DNA of 19,413 bases from Actinomycetota bacterium (GCA_003242605.1 QGUZ01000072.1:1-19413), one strand, 5' to 3'; positions 6,641 through 15,482 are shown, counted from the first letter of the stretch. Made by a program: numbers and translations. The notes: generated by a model from the letters alone, not told the origin.

Positions 6641-6997
6641 GTGGCGCACGATCTGCAGAACCGCCCTCAGACCGGCCCGGAGGTGTGGATGGAGCGCTCG
6701 GACCCGCGCCTGCCTCGTCCCCCGTCCCACCGCCACCGGGATCGCCCCATACGCTACCGGCCCGGCACCGTCTGGGTCGTGCTCGCCGTCGCGGTCGTAC
6801 TCATCACCGTGGGCATCGCGGTCGGCGAGGTGATCATCGTCGCCGCGGGCCTCATCGTCGGGGGCACCCTCGGCCGCCTCTTCGACCTGCGTGCCGAGTA
6901 CCGCCGCCGGGCCCGCATCGCCGCCCGCCAAGCGGCCGAGCGCGCCGCGCAGCGGGACTCGGATGGGGAACCGACCGCCGAGGAACGGCCCTCGTGA
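6641..6997 (+). CDS. Small membrane protein, unknown function
   Basis: A 118-residue protein with a charged, Pro/His/Arg-rich N-terminus (1-43), then a 40-residue hydrophobic block from TVWVVLAVAVVLITVG to VIIVAAGLIVGG (about 44-82) that can form two transmembrane helices separated by a Gly-Glu turn. The C-terminal tail is helical and charged (RAEYRRRARIAARQAAERAA, about 87-106) and is likely cytoplasmic. I chose the GTG at 6641 because GGAAAGGAG (6626-6634) sits six bases upstream; longer frames from 6449 have no good ribosome site and an Arg-rich prefix. It is divergent from the two-component operon, so it could be a target or accessory, which is inference only. A hairpin at 7054-7074 follows. 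Confidence 0.75.
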   Translation: MAHDLQNRPQTGPEVWMERSDPRLPRPPSHRHRDRPIRYRPGTVWVVLAVAVVLITVGIAVGEVIIVAAGLIVGGTLGRLFDLRAEYRRRARIAARQAAERAAQRDSDGEPTAEERPS

Positions 6998-7053
6998 CGG
7001 TCGCGCCGCGTGCGGTGGGGGGCCGCGCCCGGTCCGTGTCCCCGCACCGTCGC

Positions 7054-7074
7054 CGGCCGCCGTACCGGCGGCCG
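7054..7074 (+). terminator. GC hairpin after the small membrane protein gene
   Basis: CGGCCGCCG (7054-7062), loop TAC, CGGCGGCCG (7066-7074) form a perfect 9-bp stem 57 bases after the stop. There is no U-tract. Confidence 0.6.
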
Positions 7075-7449
7075 CCCGCCGGAACGGCCCTCCGCCGCCC
7101 GCCCGGGGCGTTCCGCGCACGCTGTGGCGCAGGGCCAACGGGTTCACGATCGTGAATGTGGGGCACGGCAGCCGACGTCGCCGCGCCACTCCCGTCCGGC
7201 CGTACCCGAGAGCGACGGCCGCGCCGCGCCACATGTTCCGGCCGACCCTGCCCTGATTCGGGCCCGCACCGGATCGAGCGGTCGCCGGGCCGACCGCCGA
7301 ACGGCACCGCGCGCAGGTGACGCCGTCCCGTGCGAACGCGTGCCGCCGCCGGTGCTCGGAACGCCCGCCGTCGCACAAAGTCCGATGATGCGATCACCGC
7401 CCGGTCCTGGGGTTCCGTTCGTGCGCACGCTGTCGGAGATCGCGATCGG

Positions 7450-7504
7450 GTACGAACGCTCGTTTCGCGTTCGTACGCGAACGAGAAAGCCGCCGATCGG
7501 CGGC
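7450..7504. repeat. Overlapping palindromes able to form alternative hairpins
   Basis: GTACGAACGC (7450-7459) pairs perfectly with GCGTTCGTAC (7467-7476) around a 7-base loop. The segment CTCGTTTCGCG (7459-7469) can instead pair with CGCGAACGAG (7476-7485) with one bulge, and the two structures exclude each other. Directly after is the 16-bp palindrome GCCGCCGATCGGCGGC (7489-7504), which on the minus strand is followed by CTTTCTCGTT. No gene lies nearby in either direction. It could be an operator cluster, a small RNA, or a structured 3' end. Confidence 0.6.
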
Positions 7505-7833
7505 GGAAATCGATGACCGGGAACGCCTTTGCTCGGCCGCGTGACGGCGGGGATTCGTCAGGCCGGGAACGTCACGGGGAACGACAAGGACGACCGGTGT
7601 GGCCTGCCGTGCACGCCGCGCGCCGCGCGTGCGATCCGGCCGGAGCCGCGGCGCAGCGGGCCGCGTCACGATGAGGGCGCGGAGGAGCCCGTCACCAGGG
7701 TTTACCAGCAGAAGGTAACCGATGGGACACGAGACGTGCACGATGCCGGGCACACGTGTCCGCCGTGGCGAGGGTGGTGGGGATCGATACCGCGGGGGCC
7801 GGCCGCCGGAAGGATGCGGCGCGGCTGTGATGG

Positions 7834-7953
7834 GGCGCCGACGTCGTTGGCGGCGCCGGTGATCGGCTGCGTGATCCTGGCGCCGACGCCGTTGTCGGCG
7901 CGAGATCATCGGTCTTCGGGTCGGGTTCTGCCGCCGACGTCGTTGTCGGCGCG
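7834..7953. repeat. Three direct copies of a 24-bp hairpin repeat
   Basis: Units at 7834-7857, 7879-7902 and 7930-7953 share the form gGCGCCGACgtCGTTGtCGGCGC. The middle copy is a perfect 8-bp stem (GCGCCGAC/GTCGGCGC) with a 6-base loop; the other two have small mismatches. Spacers of 21 and 27 bases contain variants of GATCATCGG/GATCGGC/GATCCTGG. The array lies 48-167 bases downstream of the gdhA stop on that gene's strand, so it may act as a multi-hairpin 3' end, or it may be a REP-like element. Confidence 0.65.
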
Positions 7954-8000
7954 GGGCTCGTCGCTGCGAACGATCCTGGCGAGTGGTCGAAGACGCGCGA

Positions 8001-9344
<1,344 letters not shown>

Positions 9345-9354
9345 GATCCCCTCA

Positions 9355-9381
9355 GTACAGGACCGGTAACCCGCCTGTAAC
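9355..9381. promoter_or_regulatory. Candidate GlnR-binding site upstream of gdhA
   Basis: On the plus strand GTACA (9355-9359), six bases, GTAAC (9366-9370), six bases, GTAAC (9377-9381). The spacing is the 11-base step of the actinobacterial GlnR box, gTnAc-n6-GaAAc; the second half-site differs by one base and the outer one is weaker. It sits 11-37 bases before the gdhA start, and a CATAAA (minus strand, about 9382-9387) that could be a -10 box adjoins it. That position fits repression. Confidence 0.6.
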
Positions 9382-9651
9382 TTTATGGGGTGGTTCGTGC
9401 TGCTCTGACCGCACCCCTGCCCCTGCGTCGCATATGCCCGCTGATCAGGACTTTTCACCGGCCGGTCGCCGTACGCCGAGGTCGCCCGGCGGACCGTCCG
9501 TGACCCGGCGCGCGCGGTAAGTGATCATATTGTGTTAGCGGCGCATGTCGTATCCCTCACAGCTGAAACTTTCCGGAAATGCACGGGCGGGCGCGACGTG
9601 CCAGCCGCGCCCGTACGCGCGGCCGTGGCCGGGCGGGTCCGCCGGTCCGCG
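9382..9651. other. Intergenic region between the Ser/Thr kinase gene and gdhA
   Basis: No convincing gene. It holds the distal gdhA promoter region and an AT-rich patch around 9520-9545 that includes the palindrome TGATCA. A minus-strand ATG-CGC-CGC-TAA near 9536-9547 has a GAGGG in front but is too short to claim as a peptide gene. Confidence 0.4.
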
Positions 9652-9680
9652 GCGCCGGCCGTCCGGTGGCGGGCCGGCGC
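9652..9680 (-). terminator. Hairpin immediately after the Ser/Thr kinase gene
   Basis: GCGCCGGCC (9652-9660) and GGCCGGCGC (9672-9680) form a perfect 9-bp stem with an 11-base loop, starting at the base after the stop codon. There is no U-tract. Confidence 0.6.
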
Positions 9681-11321
9681 TCAGCTGAGCCGGGCGATGC
9701 TGAAGTCGTCGTAGTAGACGCGCGATTCCGCGTTCCGCACCCACTCCAGGTAGAGCCCGAACGAGGGCTTGCCGGCGGCCTTCTCCGCCTCGGTGTCCGT
9801 GGCCTCGGCGACGAGGTCCTCACCCGCCCACAGCTGCAGCCGCATCTCCCCGCCGGAGCGCGCGCACCGGGCCCGCAGCGGCACGTTCCCCCTGGCGTAG
9901 TTCGGCACCTCGAGGTCCGCCGTCAGGTCCCGCCAGGTGTCGCCGTCCACCTTGACGATCTTCGCGCGGCCGACGTGGTTCACCGCGAGCAGATAGTAGA
10001 GCCGATCCCGCTCCTCGTCGCTCTTGGAGTAGTCGCACCAGACGCCCGACCAGGAGTTGGCGTTGCGCATGTCGAGCTTCACCGAGACGAGCACGTCGTC
10101 GGGCAGGACCGCGTTCACCGGCGCCTTCGCCCACTTGGTGTTCTCGTAGTCGTCCACGCGGATGGTGTAGCGGCCGTCGCCGGTGTAGTTGCGGCTCGCG
10201 TCCGGCCCGGCGAAGCCGTCCTCGGGCCAGCCCGTGCCCTCCTGGGAGAAGTTCTCCTGGTAGAGCACCTCGCCCTCGGGCGGCGCGGACGACGATAGCC
10301 GGCTCAGGGTCACCGCCCCCGCGACGAGCGCCACCGCGAGCAGGGCGGCGCCCGCGCCCATCGCCGCGTCCGCGAGCCGCCTGCGCAGCGGGGGCTTCGC
10401 GGGCTGCGCCGGCGCGATCTGGGTCCTGGGCAGGGTGGACCCGGTGAGCGCGCTCAGGTCGAGCCGAACCGTGCCGGCCACCTGGGCGCGGTCCACGTCC
10501 GGCCGCCGCACGAGCGCGTCGAGCAGCTGCTGGGCGGTGGGGCGCTTCGCCGGATCCTTCTCGAGCGCCGCCGCGATGATCGGGCGGAGCGAGGGGTCGA
10601 TCCGGCTGAGGTCCGGCGTCTCGTTGACGACCCGGTAGAACGCCTGCTCGATCGTCTTCGACGCGAACGGCGAGGCGCCGGTGATGGCGGCGACCATCAC
10701 GCAGCCCCAGGCGAAGATGTCGGCCTCGGGCCCGGCCTGCCGACCGGTGAACACCTCGGGGGCGATGTAGTCGGGGGTGCCGAGGATGCGGCCGGTGGAG
10801 GTCTGCCCGTCCTCGGAGTCGAGCGCGCGGGCGATGCCGAAGTCGATCACACGCGGGCCGAGCGGGGAGAGCAGCACGTTCGCCGGCTTGAGGTCGCGGT
10901 GCACCACCCCCGCGTCGTGGATCGCGGTGAGCGCGGTCGCCACGCCCACCGCGAGCGCCTCGATGTTCGACCCGGTGAGCGGGCCGTTCTCGCGCAGCAC
11001 CCGGCCGAGGTCGGGGCCGGCCACGTACTCGGTGACGATCCACAGCGGATCGCCGTCGAGGCGCGCGTCGAGCACCGGGGCGGTGCAGAACCGGCGCACC
11101 CGCCGCGCCGCCTCCACCTCACGGCGGAATCGCCTGCGGAACTCCGGATCGTTCGCGAAGTGCGGGTTGATGACTTTGATCGCGACCGGGCCCATCGGCC
11201 CCTCCGCGAGGTAAACCGTTCCCATGCCGCCCCTGCCCAGCCGGCTCGCGATCCGGTAGGGGCCGAGCTCGGTGGGATCGCCGGGATCGAGGGCGACGGC
11301 GGTCGGCGTTCCGGTGGGCAT
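9681..11321 (-). CDS. Transmembrane Ser/Thr protein kinase (PknB-type) with extracellular beta-rich domain
   Basis: A 546-residue membrane kinase. The kinase domain (about 22-272) has the P-loop GRGGMG (29-34), Lys49 in VAIKV, catalytic HRDLKPAN (141-148, Asp143), DFG (160-162), and APE (187-189), so it should be active. A Pro-rich juxtamembrane segment (about 290-316) carries Thr/Ser residues that could be autophosphorylated. One transmembrane helix spans about 318-340. The outer part (about 350-546) has NFSQEGTGWP, YTGDGRYTIRVDD, many aromatic residues, two cysteines that could pair, and a terminal YYDDFSIARLS. This resembles LamG/ConA-like beta-sandwiches, so a carbohydrate or cell-wall ligand is plausible. 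I took the ATG at 11319-11321; in-frame GTG codons upstream (to 11402) are possible starts, and the ribosome site is weak. Confidence 0.93.
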   Translation of the reverse strand: MPTGTPTAVALDPGDPTELGPYRIASRLGRGGMGTVYLAEGPMGPVAIKVINPHFANDPEFRRRFRREVEAARRVRRFCTAPVLDARLDGDPLWIVTEYVAGPDLGRVLRENGPLTGSNIEALAVGVATALTAIHDAGVVHRDLKPANVLLSPLGPRVIDFGIARALDSEDGQTSTGRILGTPDYIAPEVFTGRQAGPEADIFAWGCVMVAAITGASPFASKTIEQAFYRVVNETPDLSRIDPSLRPIIAAALEKDPAKRPTAQQLLDALVRRPDVDRAQVAGTVRLDLSALTGSTLPRTQIAPAQPAKPPLRRRLADAAMGAGAALLAVALVAGAVTLSRLSSSAPPEGEVLYQENFSQEGTGWPEDGFAGPDASRNYTGDGRYTIRVDDYENTKWAKAPVNAVLPDDVLVSVKLDMRNANSWSGVWCDYSKSDEERDRLYYLLAVNHVGRAKIVKVDGDTWRDLTADLEVPNYARGNVPLRARCARSGGEMRLQLWAGEDLVAEATDTEAEKAAGKPSFGLYLEWVRNAESRVYYDDFSIARLS

Positions 11322-11667
11322 CACGTTGGCCGATCCTAACGAGAACGCATCACCCAAAGAGGTTTCACTTACCACAAAGGAGTCACATTCCTCGCATACC
11401 ACGGCAGCCGCTCGGCGCCGGATCCGCCCCCGGGCGCGAAGGGACGGCGGGCAGCGCCGTACCCCGTGTCGGGGGACCCGTCCGCCGGGCCGCGACGGGC
11501 CGCTCCCCCGATCATCCGCGCCATGCGCGTGTCACCACCGCGCTAGCGGGATCCGGGCGGAACGGGGGAACCACGTACGGGTGGGTTTCGTTTGACGGGG
11601 TGAGCGGTTCCGCGTGATCGGCCGCAGGCAGGACGGCCGCGGGGCCGTCCCGAGGGGAGCGTGTGCG
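11322..11667. other. Divergent intergenic region before the small GlsB-like gene
   Basis: About 345 bases without a convincing gene. The part next to the kinase (11330-11400) is AT-richer and stays open in the kinase frame, so it is either its leader or a short N-terminal extension. No promoter boxes can be assigned firmly. Confidence 0.4.
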
Positions 11668-11940
11668 ATGGAAATCACCGGCATCTTCTCCGCCCTCATC
11701 GTCGGCGTCATCATCGGCGCGCTGGGCAGGCTGGTGGTCCCGGGCCGCCAGCGCATCCCGCTCTGGCTGACGATGGTGATCGGCATCGTCGCGGCGCTGA
11801 TCGGCACCGCCATCGCGAGCGTGCTCGGCGTGGCGGACACCCGCGGGATCGACTGGATCGAGCTCGCCATCCAGGTGGTGCTCGCCGCCGTGGGCGTGTC
11901 GATCGCGGCGGGCTCGTACGGCAGACGCGGCGCGGGCTGA
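11668..11940 (+). CDS. Small membrane protein of the GlsB/YeaQ/YmgE (transglycosylase-associated) family
   Basis: A 90-residue protein with three predicted transmembrane helices (about 4-24, 31-54, 62-82). The family's glycine-rich pattern is visible in IVGVIIGALGRLVVPG (11-26) and IGIVAALIGTAIA (38-50). Members are often stress-induced and their biochemical role is not established; the transglycosylase name is historical. The ATG at 11668 has GGGGAG (11654-11659) eight bases upstream, which I prefer over the longer frame from 11614. A short hairpin follows the stop. It is divergent from the kinase gene and probably monocistronic. Confidence 0.85.
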   Translation: MEITGIFSALIVGVIIGALGRLVVPGRQRIPLWLTMVIGIVAALIGTAIASVLGVADTRGIDWIELAIQVVLAAVGVSIAAGSYGRRGAG

Positions 11941-11944
11941 CGGC

Positions 11945-11961
11945 GACCGCCGCCCGCGGTC
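11945..11961 (+). terminator. Short hairpin after the GlsB-like gene
   Basis: GACCGC (11945-11950), loop CGCCC, GCGGTC (11956-11961): a 6-bp perfect stem four bases after the stop. Modest as a terminator. Confidence 0.4.
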
Positions 11962-12425
11962 ATCCCGGCGGAGCGCAGCCGTGCTCCGGGGAGGCGCGGA
12001 CGCCTCGCCACGGGCACGGTGCCGTCTCGGCCGGGAGCCGCCGGGCCCGAGCGTCCCGATGGCGGCGGCGGGGGAACGGATCAAGGGAAGGTCGCGTTCC
12101 TCACCCGCGCCGGCTGAGCACGGCGCGCGGTCGTGCCGGACGCCCCGGGGGTGACGAGAAGACCGTGATCGTGCGCGTCTCGTCGAGCCACCGGGACCGG
12201 GCCCGGGTGCGTGAACGGCTGCGGCACCTTGCCGATCTTCCCGGACATGGCGGCGGCCGCCGGCTGCTGGGTGGCCGCACCGGCCCGGCGTGTGTCCGGG
12301 ACCGGGTCCGGGGCACCGGCACGCCCGGATCGGGGCGATCCCGCGGGCCGACCGGCGGCGGTCCCGGCGCCGTGGGAGCGCCGGACGGCCTGCCGCCGCG
12401 CCGTGACCGGGGCCGGTGACGCCTG
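11962..12425. other. Intergenic region with no supported gene
   Basis: About 460 bases between the GlsB-like and spo0M 3' ends. A rightward frame from GTG 12165 to 12419 begins plausibly (VIVRVSSSHRDRARVRERLR) but turns into Gly/Arg/Pro-rich sequence, and its start lacks a clear ribosome site. I do not call it a gene. Confidence 0.4.
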
Positions 12426-12473
12426 CCTGACGCGTGCGGCCCGCCGGTCACGGGGCCGGCGGGCCGCGTCAGG
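12426..12473 (-). terminator. Long hairpin after spo0M
   Basis: Left arm 12426-12447 and right arm 12456-12473 pair over 18 bp with one 4-base bulge and an 8-base loop, about 40 bases past the spo0M stop. There is no U-tract. Its position between convergent genes would let it serve both strands. Confidence 0.7.
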
Positions 12474-12514
12474 GAGCGCCCGGCGCGGATCCGGCCGCCG
12501 GGCGCGCCAGGCCG

Positions 12515-13519
12515 CTAATCCTCCTCCTCGCCTTCCAGCATGTCGCCGATCTCGTCGATCGCCTCGGCGGCGAGGAAACCGGCCGCCGCGCCGGCGACAC
12601 CCGCGGCCACCGCCGCCCCTATGCCCGGCCCACCGTGGTGACCACCGTGCGGGCCGTACGGATCGTGCGGCGGGTAGCCGGGGTGGCCGTACGGATCGTG
12701 CGGCGGGTAACCGGCAGGGTGGCCGTACGGGTCATGCGGCGGGTAACCGGCGTGGTGGCCGAAGGAGCCGAGCGCGTTGAGCCAGCCGGTGATCTCGGCC
12801 ACCCAGTCGCGCTGAAGCGCCTCATCGTGGCTCACGAACCAGCGGCCGAAGGAGTCGTCGACGGGCCCGCGGCCGTCGGCCTCGAGCACGATGTGGAGGC
12901 CGCCGGGGTTCGCGGCGAAGGTGAGCTCGACCTCGCTCACCACGTGGGCGAAGTTCGGCGGCGGGAAGAACTCGATCTCCTGGTAGCACGGCAGGTGCTG
13001 GGCGATGCCGTACAGCCCGCCCACCTCGACGTCGGCGCTCTTCACCTGGAAGCCGAGCCGGTTGAACGCCTGGAGCACGGCCTCCTGGGCGGGCAGCGGC
13101 GCGACCTGCACCGGGTCGAGGTCGCCCTTGTCGACCGCGCGGGCGATCGCGAGCTCGGTGCGCACCCCCATCGCCATGCCGTACAGCTGGTGGCCCCACA
13201 CCTCGGTGATGGGCGTCTCCCACGGGACCGGGAACTCGAACGGCAGCGCACGCTGCTCGCCGGTGCGGAGCGTGAACGGGCCGGACACCTGGGCCCGGGC
13301 CAGCTCGATCAGACCGGTCTGCTCACCCTCGCCGTGCTCAGCCTCGGCCCCTGTGACCAGCGAGAGGACGATCGACTCGACGTCGGCGTCGAAGTCGCCG
13401 CCCTGCAGCCGGACCTCGCCGCGCAGCGCCTCGCCGGGCCGTACCCGGGGCTGCGCCAGCACGGTGTCCACCGACGGGGCTCCGACCCCGAAGGTTCCCA
13501 GCAGCCGTTTGAAGACCAC
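12515..13519 (-). CDS. Spo0M-family sporulation control protein (arrestin-like)
   Basis: A 334-residue Spo0M homologue. In Bacillus, Spo0M affects sporulation control upstream of Spo0A; in actinobacteria, homologues are common and poorly studied. The N-terminal arrestin-like beta-sandwich region (about 1-245) has the family opening VFKRLLGTFGVGAPSVDTVL, the conserved PFEFPVPWETP (93-103), and the metal or surface-binding QEIEFFPPP region (180-188). The C-terminus is unusual: three tandem GYPPHDPYGHP units (258-291), then a Gly/His stretch, a small-residue Ala/Gly helix (300-320) and an acidic tail EGEEED. The start is GTG at 13517-13519 with AGGAGG five bases upstream. It lies 161 bases after the SIS gene and probably has its own promoter. 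Cytoplasmic, possibly membrane-associated. Confidence 0.9.
   Translation of the reverse strand: MVFKRLLGTFGVGAPSVDTVLAQPRVRPGEALRGEVRLQGGDFDADVESIVLSLVTGAEAEHGEGEQTGLIELARAQVSGPFTLRTGEQRALPFEFPVPWETPITEVWGHQLYGMAMGVRTELAIARAVDKGDLDPVQVAPLPAQEAVLQAFNRLGFQVKSADVEVGGLYGIAQHLPCYQEIEFFPPPNFAHVVSEVELTFAANPGGLHIVLEADGRGPVDDSFGRWFVSHDEALQRDWVAEITGWLNALGSFGHHAGYPPHDPYGHPAGYPPHDPYGHPGYPPHDPYGPHGGHHGGPGIGAAVAAGVAGAAAGFLAAEAIDEIGDMLEGEEED
12650..12748 (-). repeat. Tandem repeat encoding GYPPHDPYGHP units in spo0M
   Basis: Three in-frame units of 36, 33 and 33 bases encode Gly-Tyr-Pro-Pro-His-Asp-Pro-Tyr-Gly with His/Pro variation. The near-identical DNA indicates recent slippage or duplication. Such Pro/Tyr/His stretches are usually flexible linkers. 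Confidence 0.85.
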
Positions 13520-13680
13520 GCTCGCCTCCTGCCTGTCGTGTGGAGTTGATCGCCGATCGAACGATCACGGGCACGGCGTGGTTCCCGCGCCCCCTTCAGG
13601 GTCGCCGCGCGGGCGGCCGCGTGCCGGGGGAACGGGGCGGCGTCCGGGAATTGTGGCCGATCGGTGAGCCTCGCGCGGGG

Positions 13681-14592
13681 TCAGCGCAGGATGACCGAGC
13701 GGGAGAGGTTGCGCGGGTGGTCGGGGTCGAGGCCCTTTGCCGCGGCGAGCTCGACGGCGAGCCGCTGCACCCGGATCAGCTCGGCGACCGGGTCGAGCTC
13801 GGGGAGCACGACGAGCGCGCCGGTCCGCTCGACCTCCTCGGCGAGCCCGGGCGGCGGCGCGACGAGGAACCACACGAGGCTGTGCTCGTCGGTCACGCTG
13901 ATCGGCCCGTGCCGGTACTCCATCGCCGGGTACGACTCCGTCCACGACGCCGAGGCCTCGCGGACCTTGAGCGCCGCCTCGTGCGCGATGCCGACCGTCC
14001 ACCCCGCGCCGAGGAAGGTGAACCGGGTGCGGTCGGTCGCCCCGGCGGGCAGCGGGGCGGCGAGCGCGGCCTCGGCCTGGCCCGGCAGGTCGGGGGAGAC
14101 CGGCGCGACGCCGGGCCCGGGCTCCCCGGTCTCGGGGAGGGTGCGGTCCAGGTGCGCCCGCAGCAGGGTGAGCGCGGTGGTGGCGAACCGGGTCTGCACC
14201 ACCGACCGCTCGTCGGCGAAGCCGAGGTCGATCACCGCGCCGGCCGCCTGCGTGATCGGCGTGGCCACGTCGCCGGTGAGCGCCACGGTGGGGTGGGGCA
14301 GGCCGCGCAGCAGCTCCACCACCTCGGTCGTCGTGCCCGACCGGCAGATCGCGACGACGCGGTCGTACCGCCGCCGGTACGGGAACTCCGAGGCCGGGAA
14401 GGCGTCGGTCTCGCCCCGCCCGGAGGACTCGCGGAGCGCGGCGTACGCCTGGGCCATGAACAGCGAGGTGCCGCAGCCGACCACGGCGACCCGCTCCCCG
14501 GGCTCGGGCAGCCCTCGCACGGTCGCGGCGAGCTCGATCGCCCGCCGCCAGCACTCGGGCTGGGCCGCGATCTCCTCGGCGATGAACGTCAT
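13681..14592 (-). CDS. Double SIS-domain sugar-phosphate isomerase/deaminase-like protein
   Basis: A 303-residue protein made of two SIS domains. The first (about 25-150) has VAVVGCGTSLFMAQA (35-49) and the phosphosugar-binding ICRSGTTTEV (82-91). The second (about 185-300) has FLGAGWTVGIAHEAALKVRE (193-212) and EYRHGP (225-230), the signature shared by the isomerase half of GlmS, AgaS and FrlB. The glutamine amidotransferase domain of GlmS is absent, so it would act as an amino-sugar phosphate isomerase/deaminase or a related enzyme rather than glucosamine synthase. The ATG at 14590-14592 follows GGAGG; the frame is open to 15477, but that extension is Arg/Pro-rich and without family resemblance. 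No sugar kinase or regulator is next to it, so the substrate is open. Confidence 0.9.
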   Translation of the reverse strand: MTFIAEEIAAQPECWRRAIELAATVRGLPEPGERVAVVGCGTSLFMAQAYAALRESSGRGETDAFPASEFPYRRRYDRVVAICRSGTTTEVVELLRGLPHPTVALTGDVATPITQAAGAVIDLGFADERSVVQTRFATTALTLLRAHLDRTLPETGEPGPGVAPVSPDLPGQAEAALAAPLPAGATDRTRFTFLGAGWTVGIAHEAALKVREASASWTESYPAMEYRHGPISVTDEHSLVWFLVAPPPGLAEEVERTGALVVLPELDPVAELIRVQRLAVELAAAKGLDPDHPRNLSRSVILR

Positions 14593-15460
14593 CCCGCCCC
14601 CTCCGTCGGTTCGATCCCTGGACCGCGCCGCCCGCCGGCGGGCCCGTCCGGGGCCGTGTTCCTCAAGCATGCCGGGTGAGCGCGCGTCGCGGGCACGGCG
14701 GGGGAGTGGGCCGGACACGGCCTCGCCGTGTCCGCGTGCGGCCTGCGCCGGGCCGCCCGCGGGCGCGGTGCCGCCGTCGCGCCAGATGCGAACGGTCACC
14801 CCCTCGGGTGATGGGGCTCGGCGCGGCACCCGCGTGCCCTCGCCATGACACCGCTCGTCTCGGTCGCCGGCGCTCGGTGTGCTGCTCGCCCGGCCGATCA
14901 CCGAGCGGCGCACCGGCGGCTGGCGCCGCGCGGGGTCGCGAGGTGGCCGCCACGCTCGCCCGGTACATGCTCCCGCCGCTCGCCTTCCTTCGGCCGGGCG
15001 CGATCCTCCGCGGCCGGTTCGCCTGCGGGCCCCGGTGCTCGACAACCTCGTGGTGATCGGGATCGGGGTCACCTCCATCGTGATCGTCGACGGCACCGGC
15101 GACATCGACAACGACATCGACAGGGCGTCCACGGGCGAGCCGGCACGCTCGCCCCGTCCGCACCGCGGATCACGGCGTACGCCGAGCGCCCTCCGGTACG
15201 GCCGCACCTGCTGGTCGCCGAGATCCGTAACCGCCTGCTGCTGCGGCGCAGTGGCCTGCCCCTGACGGGCCGGGTACGGCAGGCCGTTTCGGCCCCACGG
15301 TGGTGAGGGGCGGGATCGGCGGGCCAGGCCGTACCGCCCTCCCCCGGTATCTCCGGCCCCGGCGCTACGCGCCGCCCGCGGAGCTCCGCGGCCCACCACC
15401 CTGGCCACCTGGAGGAGGGGCCGGAACGAGCGGCAGGTGGGCGACGGCAAAGGAGATGAA
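14593..15460. other. Intergenic region upstream of the SIS gene
   Basis: About 870 bases without an intact gene. It contains two hairpins, CGGACACGG/CCGTGTCCG (14712-14734) and TCACCC/GGGTGA (14798-14813), which would lie in a long SIS leader or end another transcript, and the possible gene relic listed separately. Confidence 0.45.
14840..15303 (+). pseudogene. Possible frameshifted gene relic, family not identified
   Basis: Three plus-strand frames give short plausible protein pieces in order: LGVLLARPITERRTGGW (about 14873-14925), EVAATLARYMLPPLAFLRPG (about 14940-15000), APVLDNLVVIGIGVTSIVIV (about 15028-15090), and PPVRPHLLVAEIRNRLLLRR (about 15191-15250) with a stop at 15304. The hydrophobic stretches stand out from the Arg/Pro-rich background. 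I cannot name the family, and chance is possible. Confidence 0.27.
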
Positions 15461-15476
15461 TGTTTCACGTGAAACA
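15461..15476. other. parS centromere site (ParB-binding)
   Basis: TGTTTCACGTGAAACA is a perfect 16-bp palindrome and matches the bacterial parS consensus exactly. ParB binds parS and spreads to form the segregation complex loaded by ParA and used to recruit SMC. In actinobacteria most parS copies lie around oriC, often in intergenic DNA as here. No parAB genes are in the window. Confidence 0.95.
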
Positions 15477-15482
15477 CGGGTC

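Larger units (their letters stand above)
6998..8000. other. About 1 kb without a convincing gene, containing palindrome clusters
   Basis: Between the convergent 6641-6997 and gdhA genes I find no frame with a ribosome site and a normal protein composition on either strand. The region holds a terminator at 7054-7074, the nested palindromes at 7450-7504, an imperfect hairpin GGTTTACC/GGTAACC (7699-7720), and three copies of a hairpin repeat (7834-7953). The sequence from about 7430 to 7530 is less GC-rich than its surroundings. Confidence 0.5.

Noticed and set aside
9536..9547. Three-codon open frame (Met-Arg-Arg) with a GAGGG in front, minus strand
   Set aside because: It is too short to support as a leader peptide and no downstream gene on that strand is near enough to be controlled by it.
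12165..12419. 84-codon rightward frame starting with GTG
   Set aside because: No clear ribosome site; two thirds of it is low-complexity Gly/Arg/Pro typical of noncoding GC-rich DNA.
14600..14620. tRNA T-arm-like sequence GGTTCGATCCC
   Set aside because: The flanking bases do not form the five-base stem, and no acceptor or anticodon arms can be drawn around it.
14593..15477. N-terminal extension of the SIS gene by about 295 codons, beginning within parS
   Set aside because: The extension is Arg/Pro/Ser-rich with no domain, and a strong ribosome site precedes the ATG at 14592.
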